Shown here piece after piece: positions 8,829 to 19,073 of a stretch of DNA of 64,000 nt. The stretch is from Amylibacter sp. SFDW26 (GTDB taxonomy: Bacteria; Pseudomonadota; Alphaproteobacteria; Rhodobacterales; Rhodobacteraceae), in the NCBI RefSeq assembly GCF_009184395.1, contig NZ_WEIC01000002.1:62001-126000 (forward strand). Reading direction: 5' to 3'. The notes beneath the pieces are model-generated. The model saw only the letters and a program-made list of their open reading frames with translations. It made no database searches and was not told the origin of the DNA. Made by a program: the position numbers and the translations under genes. Numbering within the stretch: position 1 is the first letter of the stretch; each line of letters begins with the position of its first letter.

Positions 8829-10418
8829 TTAGTGTCTAAAGTGGCGCATGCCTGTGTAAACCATAGCCAAGCCAGCCTCATCCGCTGCTTTGATCACTTC
8901 TTCGTCACGCATAGAGCCACCTGGTTGAATAACAGCCGTTGCACCCGCTTCTGCAGCAGTTAGCAAACCGTCAGAGAATGGGAAGAACGCATCAGATGCC
9001 ACAACAGAGCCTTTGGTCAATGGCTCAAACAAGCCCATAGCCTCTGCCATATCAATAGATTTACGTGCAGCAATACGTGTGCTGTCTACACGGCTCATTT
9101 GCCCTGCACCAACACCTACAGTCGCTTGGTCTTTTACATAAACAATCGCATTTGATTTCACGTGTTTTGCCACTTTCCATGCAAATAACATATCGCGCAA
9201 CTCATCCTCAGATGGCGCACGTTTCGTGACAACTTTCAGATCGTCCAATCCGATAAAGCCATTGTCGCGGTCTTGGATCAAATACCCACCAGAAACTTGC
9301 TTCCAAACCTGCGCAGCCGTGCGAATATCAGGCAAACCACCTGTTTCCAACAAACGCAGGTTTTTCTTAGCTGCAAAAATCGCTTTCGCTTCATCACTGA
9401 TGCTTGGTGCAATCACAACTTCTGTGAAAATCTCTACAATTTGTTCTGCCGTTGCTGCATCCAAAGTTTGGTTCAACGCAATGATACCGCCAAATGCGGA
9501 TGTGCGATCACAATCAAACGCAGATTGATACGCATCCGCCAATGTTGCACCACGTGCCACACCACAAGGGTTCGCATGTTTGATGATCGCACAGGCTGGG
9601 CCTTCTGCTGGATCAAACTCTGCCACCAATTCAAACGCGGCATCCGTGTCATTAATGTTGTTGTAAGACAGTTCCTTGCCTTGTAACTGAACAGCCGTGG
9701 ATACACCTTCACGTGTACTGCCATCGCGGTAAAAACTTGCTGTTTGATGTGGGTTCTCGCCATAACGCAATGTTTGCGCATGTGTTCCTGCAATCGCTTT
9801 GCGACGTGGTGCAGTTGATCCAATAGCACCCGCCATCCAAGTGGATACTGCAGCATCATAGGCACCTGTGCGCGCATACGCCGTTTGCGCCATCTTTTGA
9901 CGGAACTCAAGGCTTGTACCACCACCAGTCACGGTCATTTCTTCTAACAATGCATCGTAATCTTCAACATCCACAACAGTCACAACAAAACCGTGGTTTT
10001 TTGCAGCGGCGCGGATCATTGCAGGACCGCCAATATCAATGTTCTCGATACAATCGTCATAGGCACCGCCAGCAGCAACAGTTGCTTCAAACGGGTATAA
10101 ATTCACAACCAACAAATCGATCGCGCCAATGTCGTGTTCATCCATAGCTGCCAAGTGATCATCGTTGTCACGCAGCGCCAATAGGCCGCCATGCACCATT
10201 GGGTGCAACGTTTTCACACGGCCATCCATCATCTCAGGAAAATTCGTGATGTCCGATACATCTTTCACTGGCAAACCCGCATCGCGAATGGCTTTCGCCG
10301 TACCACCAGTAGACAACAACTCAACCCCAGCCTCGTTTAAAGAGCTGGCCAAATCGATCAGCCCCGTTTTATCAGATACAGAAAGCAATGCGCGGCGAAT
10401 GGAAACTGGGCTGTTCAT
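8829..10418 (-). CDS. purH: Bifunctional AICAR formyltransferase / IMP cyclohydrolase
   Basis: The 529-residue protein has the N-terminal MGS-like IMP cyclohydrolase domain ([52 protein letters not shown]). The C-terminal AICARFT domain contains [23 protein letters not shown] and the closing [29 protein letters not shown]. It catalyses the last two steps of purine synthesis to IMP in the cytosol. Length and both domains are complete. It sits between the heparinase-like gene and lspA on the minus strand, an order I recognise from other Rhodobacterales. Confidence 0.97.
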   Translation of the reverse strand: MNSPVSIRRALLSVSDKTGLIDLASSLNEAGVELLSTGGTAKAIRDAGLPVKDVSDITNFPEMMDGRVKTLHPMVHGGLLALRDNDDHLAAMDEHDIGAIDLLVVNLYPFEATVAAGGAYDDCIENIDIGGPAMIRAAAKNHGFVVTVVDVEDYDALLEEMTVTGGGTSLEFRQKMAQTAYARTGAYDAAVSTWMAGAIGSTAPRRKAIAGTHAQTLRYGENPHQTASFYRDGSTREGVSTAVQLQGKELSYNNINDTDAAFELVAEFDPAEGPACAIIKHANPCGVARGATLADAYQSAFDCDRTSAFGGIIALNQTLDAATAEQIVEIFTEVVIAPSISDEAKAIFAAKKNLRLLETGGLPDIRTAAQVWKQVSGGYLIQDRDNGFIGLDDLKVVTKRAPSEDELRDMLFAWKVAKHVKSNAIVYVKDQATVGVGAGQMSRVDSTRIAARKSIDMAEAMGLFEPLTKGSVVASDAFFPFSDGLLTAAEAGATAVIQPGGSMRDEEVIKAADEAGLAMVYTGMRHFRH

Positions 10419-10482
10419 AAGATCGGTCCTTTGTATTGGCCGCCCCCCAAAGGCGACCCTAAATAGCTATCTTGGGTGCACA

Positions 10483-12162
10483 CTATAAACGAGTCACAAC
10501 CCAACTTACGGCGCCTTCATAGTTAACTGCGAAAGAAGTTACCACGATTTGTTTTGTCGCGCGTGGTTTCAAACGATCAGCTGAGAAATATGCACTGCCT
10601 TCCAGTGATATTTTCCCACCAGAGGCTTTGAATATCCAAACTTCCTCATTTGGCAGTTTCAATGATACCGCTGTTCCGCCCAAATCCAATTCTACATCCA
10701 CATCTGCAGCTATACGGAACCGCGATATAAATGGAATAGTCTTTGTGACTTGATGTAATATCGCAGCATCAAAAACCGCTTCATCTTTTTTGTGAGCACA
10801 GAACAATCGATCCGTTCCAGACAAGCTACGCCCATTGGGCGACATCTCTAAACTGCGATTATAGGTCAAACCAAATTCTTGCTTATACCCGACATGCTGC
10901 CCAGACAACAAAGCTGCGCTTCCCATCTCACGTTCGGAACGGATTAACTTCACATCCGCAGCATCAAACATCGGTGCAACTTGCCTACGCTGCCGTATTG
11001 ATGCTTCTGATGAAAACGGCTGGATGGAGGCAACATTAAATGCAGCCGCTGTTTTCGCAGCAGTGCGCCACCCCTGACTTAAATTTCGCCCAGCACCCGT
11101 ACTTTTAAAGATACAACATTCACCGCTGGAAAACTCAAACGCCAATGCACAGTCGTACCGCGCATCACCAACAGGCGGCGGTGCCATATCTGCCACCAAT
11201 ACTGATGCCACCCTAGACATCCGCGAATAGCCCATGACATCGCCAAGCACAGATGTGCCACGCACCCCACCATCTTGCAGAATATTATCAATCCGTTCAG
11301 CGTCTGACGCTTCACCACCATGAAACTCAGCTAAACGACCGTCACCCATACGCAATGTACGGATCAGCGGCGCAATGCGCTCGATCGCAGTTAATAAAGC
11401 GCGATCAGGTGTCAGATCGGCCGTGGTGATCCCTTGATCCACCCAAACCAACAATGTGAAGATTTCCAACAGTTCTTCTGGATTGCGAGATGGAATATCA
11501 CCATCCTCGCCAATATAAGCTTCACATTCCTTCGTCAGCCGCGCCAACGATGGTTTCAAATCCTTTGCGAATTCTTCCAATGCCAAAGCACTATAGACAT
11601 AGCCAACCAAGGCTTGAAAACGCGGCAATCCTTCAGGTGCTGTATTCCATGTCTTTTTTAAAAATCGCGCATGATGTGAAATAGCGGCAAAATACTGTTT
11701 TGATTGCACAGCATCCGCGCCATTCAACAAAACAATAGCATGGTTCACCATTCGAATAATTCGCGCCCCAGCCATTTCTGGCGTCCATGCAAGGTTTTCA
11801 CCATTCCCAAAACGCCCCAACCAATCATAGAACCACAGCTTTGCCGTATCTAAACAATCACGTGACCCATTCGCAGCCAAGTCATCGAGCCAGAAAAATC
11901 CATGTGCTTTGATCTGAAATTCTTCGTGGTCTTTCTCCACATCCCAGATCACATCATCGGGCTCTTTCACCAAACGGCCATCAATCAGGAAATTCCCAGC
12001 TGCCAATTGCAAGCCTTTGCTTGATGATCCAACACCGCGCGGCATTGGTTGTGAGATAAACGCTTTAGCTGCGCGCCCGCGCCGTGTGCTTTTGGCCAAG
12101 GCCTGTGTTTTCCGATCCAGATGATCAGATTTCAGAAATTCAAAAAGATCGAAAATCTTCAT
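10483..12162 (-). CDS. Heparinase II/III family protein
   Basis: The product (559 residues from ATG 12162; a GTG at 12168 is the alternative) has an alpha-helical first half and a beta-rich C-terminal half with the Hepar_II_III pattern (GRLAEFHGGEASDAERI, SGWRTAAKTAAAFN-like segments). No signal peptide is seen, so it would be cytoplasmic unless exported another way. Family members are polysaccharide lyases, but the substrate here is unknown. Conserved placement between rsmB and purH suggests a housekeeping role rather than a carbon-scavenging one. It starts 13 bases after the rsmB stop, so it is probably co-transcribed with rsmB. Confidence 0.85.
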   Translation of the reverse strand: MKIFDLFEFLKSDHLDRKTQALAKSTRRGRAAKAFISQPMPRGVGSSSKGLQLAAGNFLIDGRLVKEPDDVIWDVEKDHEEFQIKAHGFFWLDDLAANGSRDCLDTAKLWFYDWLGRFGNGENLAWTPEMAGARIIRMVNHAIVLLNGADAVQSKQYFAAISHHARFLKKTWNTAPEGLPRFQALVGYVYSALALEEFAKDLKPSLARLTKECEAYIGEDGDIPSRNPEELLEIFTLLVWVDQGITTADLTPDRALLTAIERIAPLIRTLRMGDGRLAEFHGGEASDAERIDNILQDGGVRGTSVLGDVMGYSRMSRVASVLVADMAPPPVGDARYDCALAFEFSSGECCIFKSTGAGRNLSQGWRTAAKTAAAFNVASIQPFSSEASIRQRRQVAPMFDAADVKLIRSEREMGSAALLSGQHVGYKQEFGLTYNRSLEMSPNGRSLSGTDRLFCAHKKDEAVFDAAILHQVTKTIPFISRFRIAADVDVELDLGGTAVSLKLPNEEVWIFKASGGKISLEGSAYFSADRLKPRATKQIVVTSFAVNYEGAVSWVVTRL

Positions 12163-12174
12163 AACCACGTCAGA

Positions 12175-13470
12175 TTACCCAGCTTGCTTCTTCAACCGCA
12201 CAACAAAAAATCCATCCATGCCACCCTGTTCTGCCATGAAATGCGGTAGCGTGCGAATGCACCCATGCTTATTCAACCACTGCTCAGGAATACCCATATC
12301 GGCAGAGAGTATAGGATCAATTTCAGCGTCATCATTTTCACGCACGAACTTCGCCGCTTGATCTTCACCTTCTGGGCGCAACAGCGAACAAGTACTATAG
12401 ACCATCACACCACCTGGTTTTAACCACCGCCATGCGCAATCCAGCATTTCGCGCTGCAAAACCACCAAGCTTTTAACTGCATCCTTATCTTTCAAATGCG
12501 GCAAATCTGGATGACGTCGGATTGTTCCCGTGGCCGAACAAGGCGCATCCAACAGGATCGCATCATATTCCACACCTGGTTTCCATGTCAGCACATCCGC
12601 ATGCACAACCTTGGCCTTCAACCCAGTGCGTTCCAAGTTCTCACGCACACGGTTCAAACGGTATTTTGAAACATCCGCCGCCGTCACATCCGCACCAGCG
12701 GCTGCAAACTGCAATGTCTTACCCCCAGGGGCTGCACATAAATCCAGCACAGTTTTACCAGACACATCCCCCAGAGCTTTGGCTGGCAAACTGGCAGCCA
12801 CATCTTGAACCCACCAAGCGCCTTCATCAAACCCAAACAAGCGCGAAACTTGTCCTGCCTGTTTCAGACGTAGTGACTTCTCACCAACCTGCTGCGCTTC
12901 CAGTTCATCCAACAAGCGCGGCATGTCGCCTGCATCTTTCAATGAAATATCCAATGGCGCATTCCAAACGTGCGCCTCTTCAATCTTCGCCGCAGATACT
13001 TCGCCATGATCACCCACTACCATTTTACGCAAATAATAAGGCATCTGATGCGTCGGATGTTCCTCCCAATGCTCGCGCCCTTCAGTGTTAATCTTGCGGC
13101 ATACCGCATTGATCAAACCAGACAGAAACGAAGTATGTCGCGAAGCCTTTGCCATATTCACAGCACTATCAATCGCTGCATGTGGGCTGATCCCATCCAC
13201 CAAAAGCTCTGTCGCACAAAGACGCAGAATATGGCGCCCATGCACAGGCGGTTCTTTCTTTAGGTAAAAGTCGATCAACATATCCAGCGGTTCAAGATGT
13301 TTAAGCGTGCTCAAAACCAAGCTCTGTGCACGTGCCCGTTCAGACCCCGATAGTTTCTTCATAATATCACTGGCCCCATCCGTCATTTCAGATAGGGGGC
13401 GTTTTTCCACCAAAACACCATTCAACATATCCATAGCCGCCATACGGGCGGACAAACCAGCTTTTGCCAT
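12175..13470 (-). CDS. rsmB: 16S rRNA (cytosine-967-C5)-methyltransferase RsmB
   Basis: This 431-residue protein has an N-terminal NusB-like RNA-binding domain (about 1-140) and a C-terminal SAM-dependent m5C methyltransferase domain. The SAM loop is VLDLCAAPGGKTLQ, and ILLDAPCSATGTIRRHPD carries the first catalytic-site cysteine. VMVYSTCSLLRPEGEDQ carries the second. It methylates C967 of 16S rRNA. AAGG precedes the ATG by about ten bases. It appears to open a minus-strand unit with the heparinase-like gene and possibly purH-lspA. Confidence 0.94.
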   Translation of the reverse strand: MAKAGLSARMAAMDMLNGVLVEKRPLSEMTDGASDIMKKLSGSERARAQSLVLSTLKHLEPLDMLIDFYLKKEPPVHGRHILRLCATELLVDGISPHAAIDSAVNMAKASRHTSFLSGLINAVCRKINTEGREHWEEHPTHQMPYYLRKMVVGDHGEVSAAKIEEAHVWNAPLDISLKDAGDMPRLLDELEAQQVGEKSLRLKQAGQVSRLFGFDEGAWWVQDVAASLPAKALGDVSGKTVLDLCAAPGGKTLQFAAAGADVTAADVSKYRLNRVRENLERTGLKAKVVHADVLTWKPGVEYDAILLDAPCSATGTIRRHPDLPHLKDKDAVKSLVVLQREMLDCAWRWLKPGGVMVYSTCSLLRPEGEDQAAKFVRENDDAEIDPILSADMGIPEQWLNKHGCIRTLPHFMAEQGGMDGFFVVRLKKQAG

Positions 13471-13603
13471 TCAAAAGAGCCTTACGAGCAAGAAATTCAG
13501 TATCAAAAGGCTTATGCCTGAAAGATTGCCGCACAACCAGTCCATAAAATTGCCCTTCCCCCAAACTTGCGTTAAATAAGCATCACAAACGATAGGCTAT
13601 CCC

Positions 13604-13792
13604 ATGACCGCTACACCAACAGATAAAACAAAACGTATCGAAGACGCCGCAAAGCGTGCACTTGAAGAAGCGCAAAAACGCAAGGCAGAGAATCAAGGCC
13701 CGAATCTACAGACTGAGCTTGGCGGTCGTAATGGTCCAGAACCAACGCGTTTTGGCGATTGGGAGAAAAAAGGTATTACATCGGATTTTTAG
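13604..13792 (+). CDS. Succinate dehydrogenase assembly factor 4-like protein (DUF1674)
   Basis: This 62-residue basic protein ends in GGRNGPEPTRFGDWEKKG followed by ITSDF, the DUF1674/SDHAF4 signature. In eukaryotes SDHAF4 binds FAD-loaded SdhA and helps its assembly while limiting oxidant release; bacterial homologues are presumed to act likewise. The N-terminal half is a charged helix. It lies 133 bp from the divergent rsmB start, a placement common in Rhodobacterales. No sdh genes are in the window. The assignment rests on the C-terminal motif, which is distinctive. Confidence 0.88.
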   Translation: MTATPTDKTKRIEDAAKRALEEAQKRKAENQGPNLQTELGGRNGPEPTRFGDWEKKGITSDF

Positions 13793-13874
13793 AAAATTCG
13801 CGTGATAATTCCCTAATCTATTAATCTAATCACAGAACCCATCCGCTCTAATCGTCCCAAACAAGGGACCGATT

Positions 13875-14642
13875 ATGAAACCGTTTATCTTTTTAGCAAT
13901 CAGCACATGGTGGATCGTATTTTCGCCTGTGTCTGCACAAGCGCAATCCGAAAACTTTACATGGATGGTGTGGGAGCAGCGCAAAGTAGATCCAATACTT
14001 TGTAGGGATAAAAACCTCTGCGACCCGCAGCGCAAATACATCACACGTCTTATTGAGCAACCAACCGAACAAAAAGCCCGTGAGATGTTAGGCGCAATAG
14101 CACAATTGGCAAAACTCCGCGGGCAACCTGTCGAACATCCAGAAGCACCACGAATGTGCCGTCATACCGAGGCTGGTAAAATTCTAGGTTTCGATCCAGA
14201 GCTTTGGGATATGTCCGATAAGCTTGCAGCACTCAAAGATTTGGGTGGCGTCTATTTTTCCGTCCAAACCATGAAAGGCCCCAAATCATATAAAGGTCAA
14301 TTTGGTCTAGACCTTCAAAAAAACATGGAAGCACGCTTCAAAAATGCAGGCCTGCCTGTTCTATCCGAAGATCAGATGGAACAAACTGCGGGCAAACCCC
14401 ATCTGAACATCTACTTCTCAAACACCAATCCCAAAACGGGATGTACATACAGCGTATTTGCAAGCCTCACACAAACCATGCTGCTGACACGTAACCACAC
14501 CACCAAGCTGAAAGTCGGCACATGGGGGTTTTCTGGCGGCCCATCTAAAGACCACCCAAACGGCACCGAATATGACGCCGTTATGCGTGTCGTTGATAGG
14601 TTCTTAGAGGATTACAAGCGGGCAAACACCTTGCGAAATTAA
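13875..14642 (+). CDS. Predicted secreted protein of unknown function
   Basis: I do not recognise this 255-residue protein. It begins with a clear signal peptide (hydrophobic stretch ending VSAQAQ at about residue 24), so it is probably periplasmic. The mature part has cysteines in [14 protein letters not shown] and [10 protein letters not shown] and another in [11 protein letters not shown], which could form disulfides. The C-terminal half alternates hydrophobic residues in a way suggesting beta strands ([31 protein letters not shown]). It ends convergent with dapB, the stop codons overlapping at 14639-14642. AAGGGAC lies close upstream of the ATG. No neighbour hints at a role. Confidence 0.8.
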   Translation: MKPFIFLAISTWWIVFSPVSAQAQSENFTWMVWEQRKVDPILCRDKNLCDPQRKYITRLIEQPTEQKAREMLGAIAQLAKLRGQPVEHPEAPRMCRHTEAGKILGFDPELWDMSDKLAALKDLGGVYFSVQTMKGPKSYKGQFGLDLQKNMEARFKNAGLPVLSEDQMEQTAGKPHLNIYFSNTNPKTGCTYSVFASLTQTMLLTRNHTTKLKVGTWGFSGGPSKDHPNGTEYDAVMRVVDRFLEDYKRANTLRN

Positions 14643-15448
14643 AGACCCAGCACATCCATCATGTCATATTCACCTGGTGCTTTACCTTGCCCCCATAAAG
14701 CAGCCTTTAAAGCACCACGTGCAAATATCTGACGATCCGTTGCCAAGTGACGCAAAACAATACGCTCACCATCTGCGGCAAAAATTACATCATGTTCGCC
14801 CACAACATCACCGCCACGGATAGCATGAAAACCAATGTCACCACGTTTACGCGCGCCAGTAATGCCATCACGCCCACGATCGGATACTTCTTTCAAGTCA
14901 ACACCACGTCCTTCTGCGGCCGCTTCACCCAACATCAAAGCGGTGCCAGATGGCGCATCCACTTTATGCTTATGATGCCCTTCGATGATCTCAATATCAA
15001 AGTCTGCATCCAACGCCTCGGCAACTTTCTTAGTCAATTGCGTCAACAGGTTCACACCCAAGCTCATGTTGCCAGCACGCACAATTGCACAATGACGCGC
15101 CGCTGCATTCAGCTTTGCCAAATGCGTATCATCAAAACCAGTTGTCCCAATCACATGCACCGCGCGCGCCTGTGCCGCCAATTCCGCATGTGCCACAGTT
15201 GCATCTGGCGACGTAAAATCAATAATCGCCTGCGCTTTTGCAAACACTTCTAACGGATCATCAGACACCATCACGCCAGAGGCCGCACCGCCCATAGCAA
15301 CGCCCAGATCCTGACCAACCCAATCGTGGCCAGTACGCTCTGTTACACCGCACAAAGCAGCCTTATCGCTTTCGTTCACAGCCTTAATCAACATCTGACC
15401 CATACGACCAGAGGCACCAACGATAGCAATTTGTGTCACATCAGACAT
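14639..15448 (-). CDS. dapB: 4-hydroxy-tetrahydrodipicolinate reductase
   Basis: The 269-residue enzyme has the N-terminal dinucleotide-binding loop [10 protein letters not shown], the GTTGF segment and the conserved [20 protein letters not shown] substrate-binding block. It reduces the product of DapA with NAD(P)H in the diaminopimelate/lysine pathway. GGAG precedes the ATG. It is divergent from rbfA with 123 bp between. dapA lies 33 kb away in this window, so the two steps are not in one operon. Confidence 0.97.
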   Translation of the reverse strand: MSDVTQIAIVGASGRMGQMLIKAVNESDKAALCGVTERTGHDWVGQDLGVAMGGAASGVMVSDDPLEVFAKAQAIIDFTSPDATVAHAELAAQARAVHVIGTTGFDDTHLAKLNAAARHCAIVRAGNMSLGVNLLTQLTKKVAEALDADFDIEIIEGHHKHKVDAPSGTALMLGEAAAEGRGVDLKEVSDRGRDGITGARKRGDIGFHAIRGGDVVGEHDVIFAADGERIVLRHLATDRQIFARGALKAALWGQGKAPGEYDMMDVLGL

Positions 15449-15571
15449 AACAGAACTCCATAATTATTGCCCTTCCTTTACCCCGCATATTCACCAAAGG
15501 CAAAGGCTAGCTTGCACACACGCGCCAACTCTCTTAAATGAAGCATCACTTATAGATAGGTAGAATCTCTT

Positions 15572-15964
15572 ATGGCCAGTGCAGAACCATCCCAAAGACA
15601 GCTTCGTGTCGGCGAAATGCTGCGCCGTTCCATATCCGAAATTTTAGCACGTGGCGAATTATACGATCCGGATTTGGCACATACGTCGATCACAGTGGGC
15701 GAAGTCCGCACATCATCCGATCTGCGTAATGCAACCGTCTTTGTGTACCCTTTGGGCGGTCAAAACTCTGATGTCATCGTCAAAGCCTTAAATCGTTCTG
15801 CAAGCGAGGTGCGCCGCTACTTAAACAAGGATATCAGCCTTAAATACTCTCCAAATATTAAGTTCGCATTGGACACAACATTCGACCAAATGGACGAAAC
15901 CCGTAGATTGCTGAACCAAGACAGTGTTACACGTGATTTAGAGGATAACTCCTCAGACGATTAA
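15572..15964 (+). CDS. rbfA: 30S ribosome-binding factor RbfA
   Basis: This 130-residue protein has the KH-like RbfA fold. It opens with QRQLRVGEMLRRSISEILARGE, then has ITVGEVRTSSDLRNATVFVYPLGG and the LKYSPNIKFALDTTFDQ strand. It binds maturing 30S subunits and is needed for 16S rRNA processing, especially in the cold. It heads the block that in alphaproteobacteria usually runs rbfA-truB-rpsO-pnp; here a sulfotransferase gene starts 22 bases after its stop. nusA and infB, which often precede it, are not adjacent. Confidence 0.95.
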   Translation: MASAEPSQRQLRVGEMLRRSISEILARGELYDPDLAHTSITVGEVRTSSDLRNATVFVYPLGGQNSDVIVKALNRSASEVRRYLNKDISLKYSPNIKFALDTTFDQMDETRRLLNQDSVTRDLEDNSSDD

Positions 15965-15986
15965 GCATGCCAAAGGTTGATACAAT

Positions 15987-16763
15987 ATGATCTCAACAGA
16001 TATCGCAGCGCTTCGCGCCATTTCAAAGCCTACACTCGACAGGCGATATGGCATCAGCCTTATGACAACGGATGAATATCCATTGTATTACCGCATGATC
16101 ACCAAATGTGGCTGCACAACAGTAATCAATCTGATCTATTACCTGCATACGGGTCAACAACAACAAGACCCAAACGCTATTCACAAAAACGAAGACTTGG
16201 TTCCCAAGGCTGAATATGTGACGAACACTCAAATCAGAAACAGCCCCTACAGCTTTATAGTGATCCGAAACCCCATAAAACGGTTCATGTCATTATATTA
16301 CGACAAACTATTATCACCAACTCAGCGCGGCAAACCAAACCGTATCGGGAAGTATTTTATCGAAAACGGGCTGGTTGACCCGAATGCCGGCCAAGATGTG
16401 GATAAGCATCGGGAGAATTGCATTAATTCAATCAAGTGGATCAACAAAAATCTAGCTGGTCAAACAGACCAAAAGAAAAACTTCCACTGGCGCCCACAAA
16501 CAATGCGGCTAAAGCAAGTATACTCATTAAACTTCAACGTTCTAATGTTGGAGGATTTGAACTATCAGCTGATCAAAACACTCAGCCCACTTATCCCTCA
16601 TATCGCAGAGGCGATCGAAGCCATCTCGGCAAAGAACGTATCACCTAAACCAGTACCCGCAGATGCCATCCTAGATGACACCCTACGACAACTCATTACT
16701 GATACCTATTCAGATGATACAAAAATATACAACGAAGTCGCCGCTTATTGGCGCGATCAATAA
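15987..16763 (+). CDS. Sulfotransferase family 2-like protein
   Basis: The 258-residue product has the two PAPS-binding signatures of sulfotransferases. One is an N-terminal phosphosulfate loop (MITKCGCTTVINLIYYL, residues about 38-54). The other is the 3'-phosphate motif FIVIRNPIKRFMSLYYDKL (about 87-105). Such enzymes move sulfate from PAPS to carbohydrates, and many act on surface polysaccharides; the acceptor here is unknown. It is inserted between rbfA and truB, 22 bases after the first and 9 before the second, so it would be co-transcribed with the translation genes. Its base use is more AT-rich than truB, which suggests acquisition. The family call is good; specificity is open. Confidence 0.82.
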   Translation: MISTDIAALRAISKPTLDRRYGISLMTTDEYPLYYRMITKCGCTTVINLIYYLHTGQQQQDPNAIHKNEDLVPKAEYVTNTQIRNSPYSFIVIRNPIKRFMSLYYDKLLSPTQRGKPNRIGKYFIENGLVDPNAGQDVDKHRENCINSIKWINKNLAGQTDQKKNFHWRPQTMRLKQVYSLNFNVLMLEDLNYQLIKTLSPLIPHIAEAIEAISAKNVSPKPVPADAILDDTLRQLITDTYSDDTKIYNEVAAYWRDQ

Positions 16764-16772
16764 AGAAGCCAT

Positions 16773-17687
16773 ATGCAGCAGAAATCAAAGAAACGCGATC
16801 TAGACGGGTGGCTGATCATAGACAAAGTCGCTGGCATCACATCCACAAGCGTGGTCAATAAGTGTAAATGGTTATTCAAAGCCAAAAAGGCAGGTCATGC
16901 AGGCACGCTTGATCCGGACGCTACAGGATTACTTGCCGTGGCTTTTGGCGAAGCTACAAAAACCATACCCTACATTATGGACGGTATCAAAACCTATAAA
17001 TTCGTTGCTACACTAGGCACTGCAACATCGACCGATGACGCAGAAGGTGATGTTATTAATACGTCCACCCTACGTCCAAGCGATGACGATATTCGCGCAG
17101 CCCTACCGAATTTTTGCGGATACATCCAACAAACGCCGCCTAAATTTTCAGCCGTGAAAATCGACGGTGAACGTGCCTATACAATCGCACGGCGCGGCGA
17201 TGATATCGAATTGGCCAGCCGTGAACTGTATGTCGAACGCTTAGAGTTTGTGGAACGCCTGTCTGAGACCGAGGTTGAGCTGAGCCTCACTTGCGGCAAA
17301 GGTGGATATGTCCGATCAATCGCCCGTGATCTTGGCGAACATCTTGGATGTCTTGCCCACGTCAAATGGCTCCGCCGCATGGACACTGGTCCTTTTGATA
17401 TCGACCAATGCACAACCATCGCACATCTGGAGAGTTTGGAAACCATGTCAGAACGCGAAACCATGCTGCTATCCACAGAAGCCGCATTAGAGCCCATCAT
17501 GCGCATCGACATCAGCGACCAAGACGCCACCGACATCCAATTCGGCAAAAGCATCCTTGTCACACAGGCCCCTGATGACCCAGAAACACCCGTTTGGGTC
17601 AGTCATAACGGCAAAGCCCAAGCGATCGGTCATGTCTCAGATGGGACTTTCCAACCGAAACGCGTCATTCTACAACGTGACGCATGA
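16773..17687 (+). CDS. truB: tRNA pseudouridine-55 synthase
   Basis: This 304-residue enzyme carries the TruB catalytic block KAGHAGTLDPDATGLL, with Asp47 as the nucleophile. It also has PPKFSAVKIDGERAY and the GGYVRSIARDLGE segment. It converts U55 to pseudouridine in the T-loop of tRNAs. Its stop overlaps the start of the following DUF1643 gene (ATGA at 17684-17687), implying translational coupling. Length is normal. Confidence 0.96.
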   Translation: MQQKSKKRDLDGWLIIDKVAGITSTSVVNKCKWLFKAKKAGHAGTLDPDATGLLAVAFGEATKTIPYIMDGIKTYKFVATLGTATSTDDAEGDVINTSTLRPSDDDIRAALPNFCGYIQQTPPKFSAVKIDGERAYTIARRGDDIELASRELYVERLEFVERLSETEVELSLTCGKGGYVRSIARDLGEHLGCLAHVKWLRRMDTGPFDIDQCTTIAHLESLETMSERETMLLSTEAALEPIMRIDISDQDATDIQFGKSILVTQAPDDPETPVWVSHNGKAQAIGHVSDGTFQPKRVILQRDA

Positions 17688-18193
17688 TCACAAAAACACA
17701 TATCAAAGATGATGCCCCATCGATTGCCATCTATTCCGATTGCGAAAACTACCGCTACAGCCTGACCCGCACATGGGATGAGGCTGGCAAACGCGTTTTA
17801 TTCGTCATGCTGAACCCATCCACAGCGACCGAAGTGCAAAACGACCCAACGGTCGAACGCTGTGAACGCCGCGCCCGTACTTTGGGCTACGGCGCATTTT
17901 GCGTCTGCAACATCTTCGCTTACCGCGCCACAGACCCCAAAGTCATGCGCGCGCAATCTGATCCAACAGGCCCAGCAAATGACGCCGCAATCATCGAAGC
18001 ATCGGATTGGGCAGATGACATCGTGTGTGCGTGGGGCACCCACGGTGAACACTTGCAACGCGGCCCAGAAATGGAGCGTATCTTACGCGCCCAACCCAAA
18101 CCCCTCACACACCTAGGGTTGTCAAAAGCAGGTCATCCAAAACATCCCCTTTACATTGGCTACAAAGTACAGCCTATGATGTGGGATGAATGA
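17684..18193 (+). CDS. DUF1643 domain protein
   Basis: The 169-residue protein matches DUF1643, with RVLFVMLNPSTATEVQNDPT, then CERRARTLGYGAFCVCNIFAYRATDP and the closing HLGLSKAGHPKHPLYI. The family is widespread and of unknown function. It starts inside the truB stop and its own stop overlaps the EamA transporter start by eight bases, so three genes are translationally linked. Association with truB suggests an RNA- or nucleotide-related job, but that is only context. Confidence 0.85.
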   Translation: MITKTHIKDDAPSIAIYSDCENYRYSLTRTWDEAGKRVLFVMLNPSTATEVQNDPTVERCERRARTLGYGAFCVCNIFAYRATDPKVMRAQSDPTGPANDAAIIEASDWADDIVCAWGTHGEHLQRGPEMERILRAQPKPLTHLGLSKAGHPKHPLYIGYKVQPMMWDE

Positions 18194-19049
18194 TCAAACC
18201 AAAGGCTTTTTAATCACGATTATCGGCGTACTGTTTATCGTACCCGATAGCCTTTTCATCCGTTTGATCGAAGCGGATACATTAACCATAGCATTTTGGC
18301 GCAACAGCCTTTCTGGCATTGTTATGTGCATTGCTTATTTGATGATCGGCGGCTTAACACCTTTCAAACAAGCCATTAATGCTGGAAAACCCGCATGGCT
18401 TTACATGTTCTTTGTAGGGTTCACAGGCATACTTTTTGTCATGGCCATTCAAAACACCAGTGTCGCCAACACAGTGTTTATTTTGGCATCAATGCCAATC
18501 TTCGCAGCATTTTTCAGTTGGCTCGCTCTTGGTGAACGCATCAGCCAACGCATGATCTGGACGATTCTATTCGTAATCATTGGCATTGGGATCATTGCCA
18601 GCGGCTCAGGTCATAACGAAAATGCGCATATATTCGGTGATATCATTGCGCTAATCGCTGCCGCCAACTTTGCAATTGCCCTCACCGCTGCAAGGCGCGC
18701 AAAATCTGTATCGCTCGTTCCACTGGCCGCCATTGCCTATATTATTTCTGGTATCGCCGTTATCCCCTTCACAGATATCTTTGACTTTCCTGCCCATCAA
18801 TGGTGGATCATCGGCCTTCACGGTGCCGTTTTCACAGCCATCAGCATGGCCTTCTTAACATTGGGACCACGCTATATCACCTCTGCCGAAGTCTCCCTTT
18901 TGATCCTTCTTGAAAGCGTCCTTGCCCCACTACTGGTTTGGTTCGTCATAGGTGAAGACCCTGGTGTTTGGACACTCATAGGTGGCGCAATCATCATCAG
19001 TGTTTTATTCATCTCGAACATAATTGTTCTGATGCGCAAGAAACCCTGA
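18186..19049 (+). CDS. EamA/DMT family transporter
   Basis: This 287-residue protein has ten predicted membrane helices in two EamA repeats (about residues 6-135 and 147-280). The typical features are FIRLIEADTLTIAFWRN at the first loop and LILLESVLAPLLVWFVIGE near the end of the second repeat. DMT proteins export metabolites or take up small solutes; the substrate is unknown. It overlaps the DUF1643 stop by eight bases. Downstream is a convergent FMN reductase gene. Confidence 0.88.
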   Translation: MNDQTKGFLITIIGVLFIVPDSLFIRLIEADTLTIAFWRNSLSGIVMCIAYLMIGGLTPFKQAINAGKPAWLYMFFVGFTGILFVMAIQNTSVANTVFILASMPIFAAFFSWLALGERISQRMIWTILFVIIGIGIIASGSGHNENAHIFGDIIALIAAANFAIALTAARRAKSVSLVPLAAIAYIISGIAVIPFTDIFDFPAHQWWIIGLHGAVFTAISMAFLTLGPRYITSAEVSLLILLESVLAPLLVWFVIGEDPGVWTLIGGAIIISVLFISNIIVLMRKKP

Positions 19050-19073
19050 TTATAATCACACCACCATTAAGAA

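Noticed and set aside
9473-9925. 150-codon alternative frame within purH
   Set aside because: It is a shadow inside a complete purH, rich in Arg and Trp and without a start signal.
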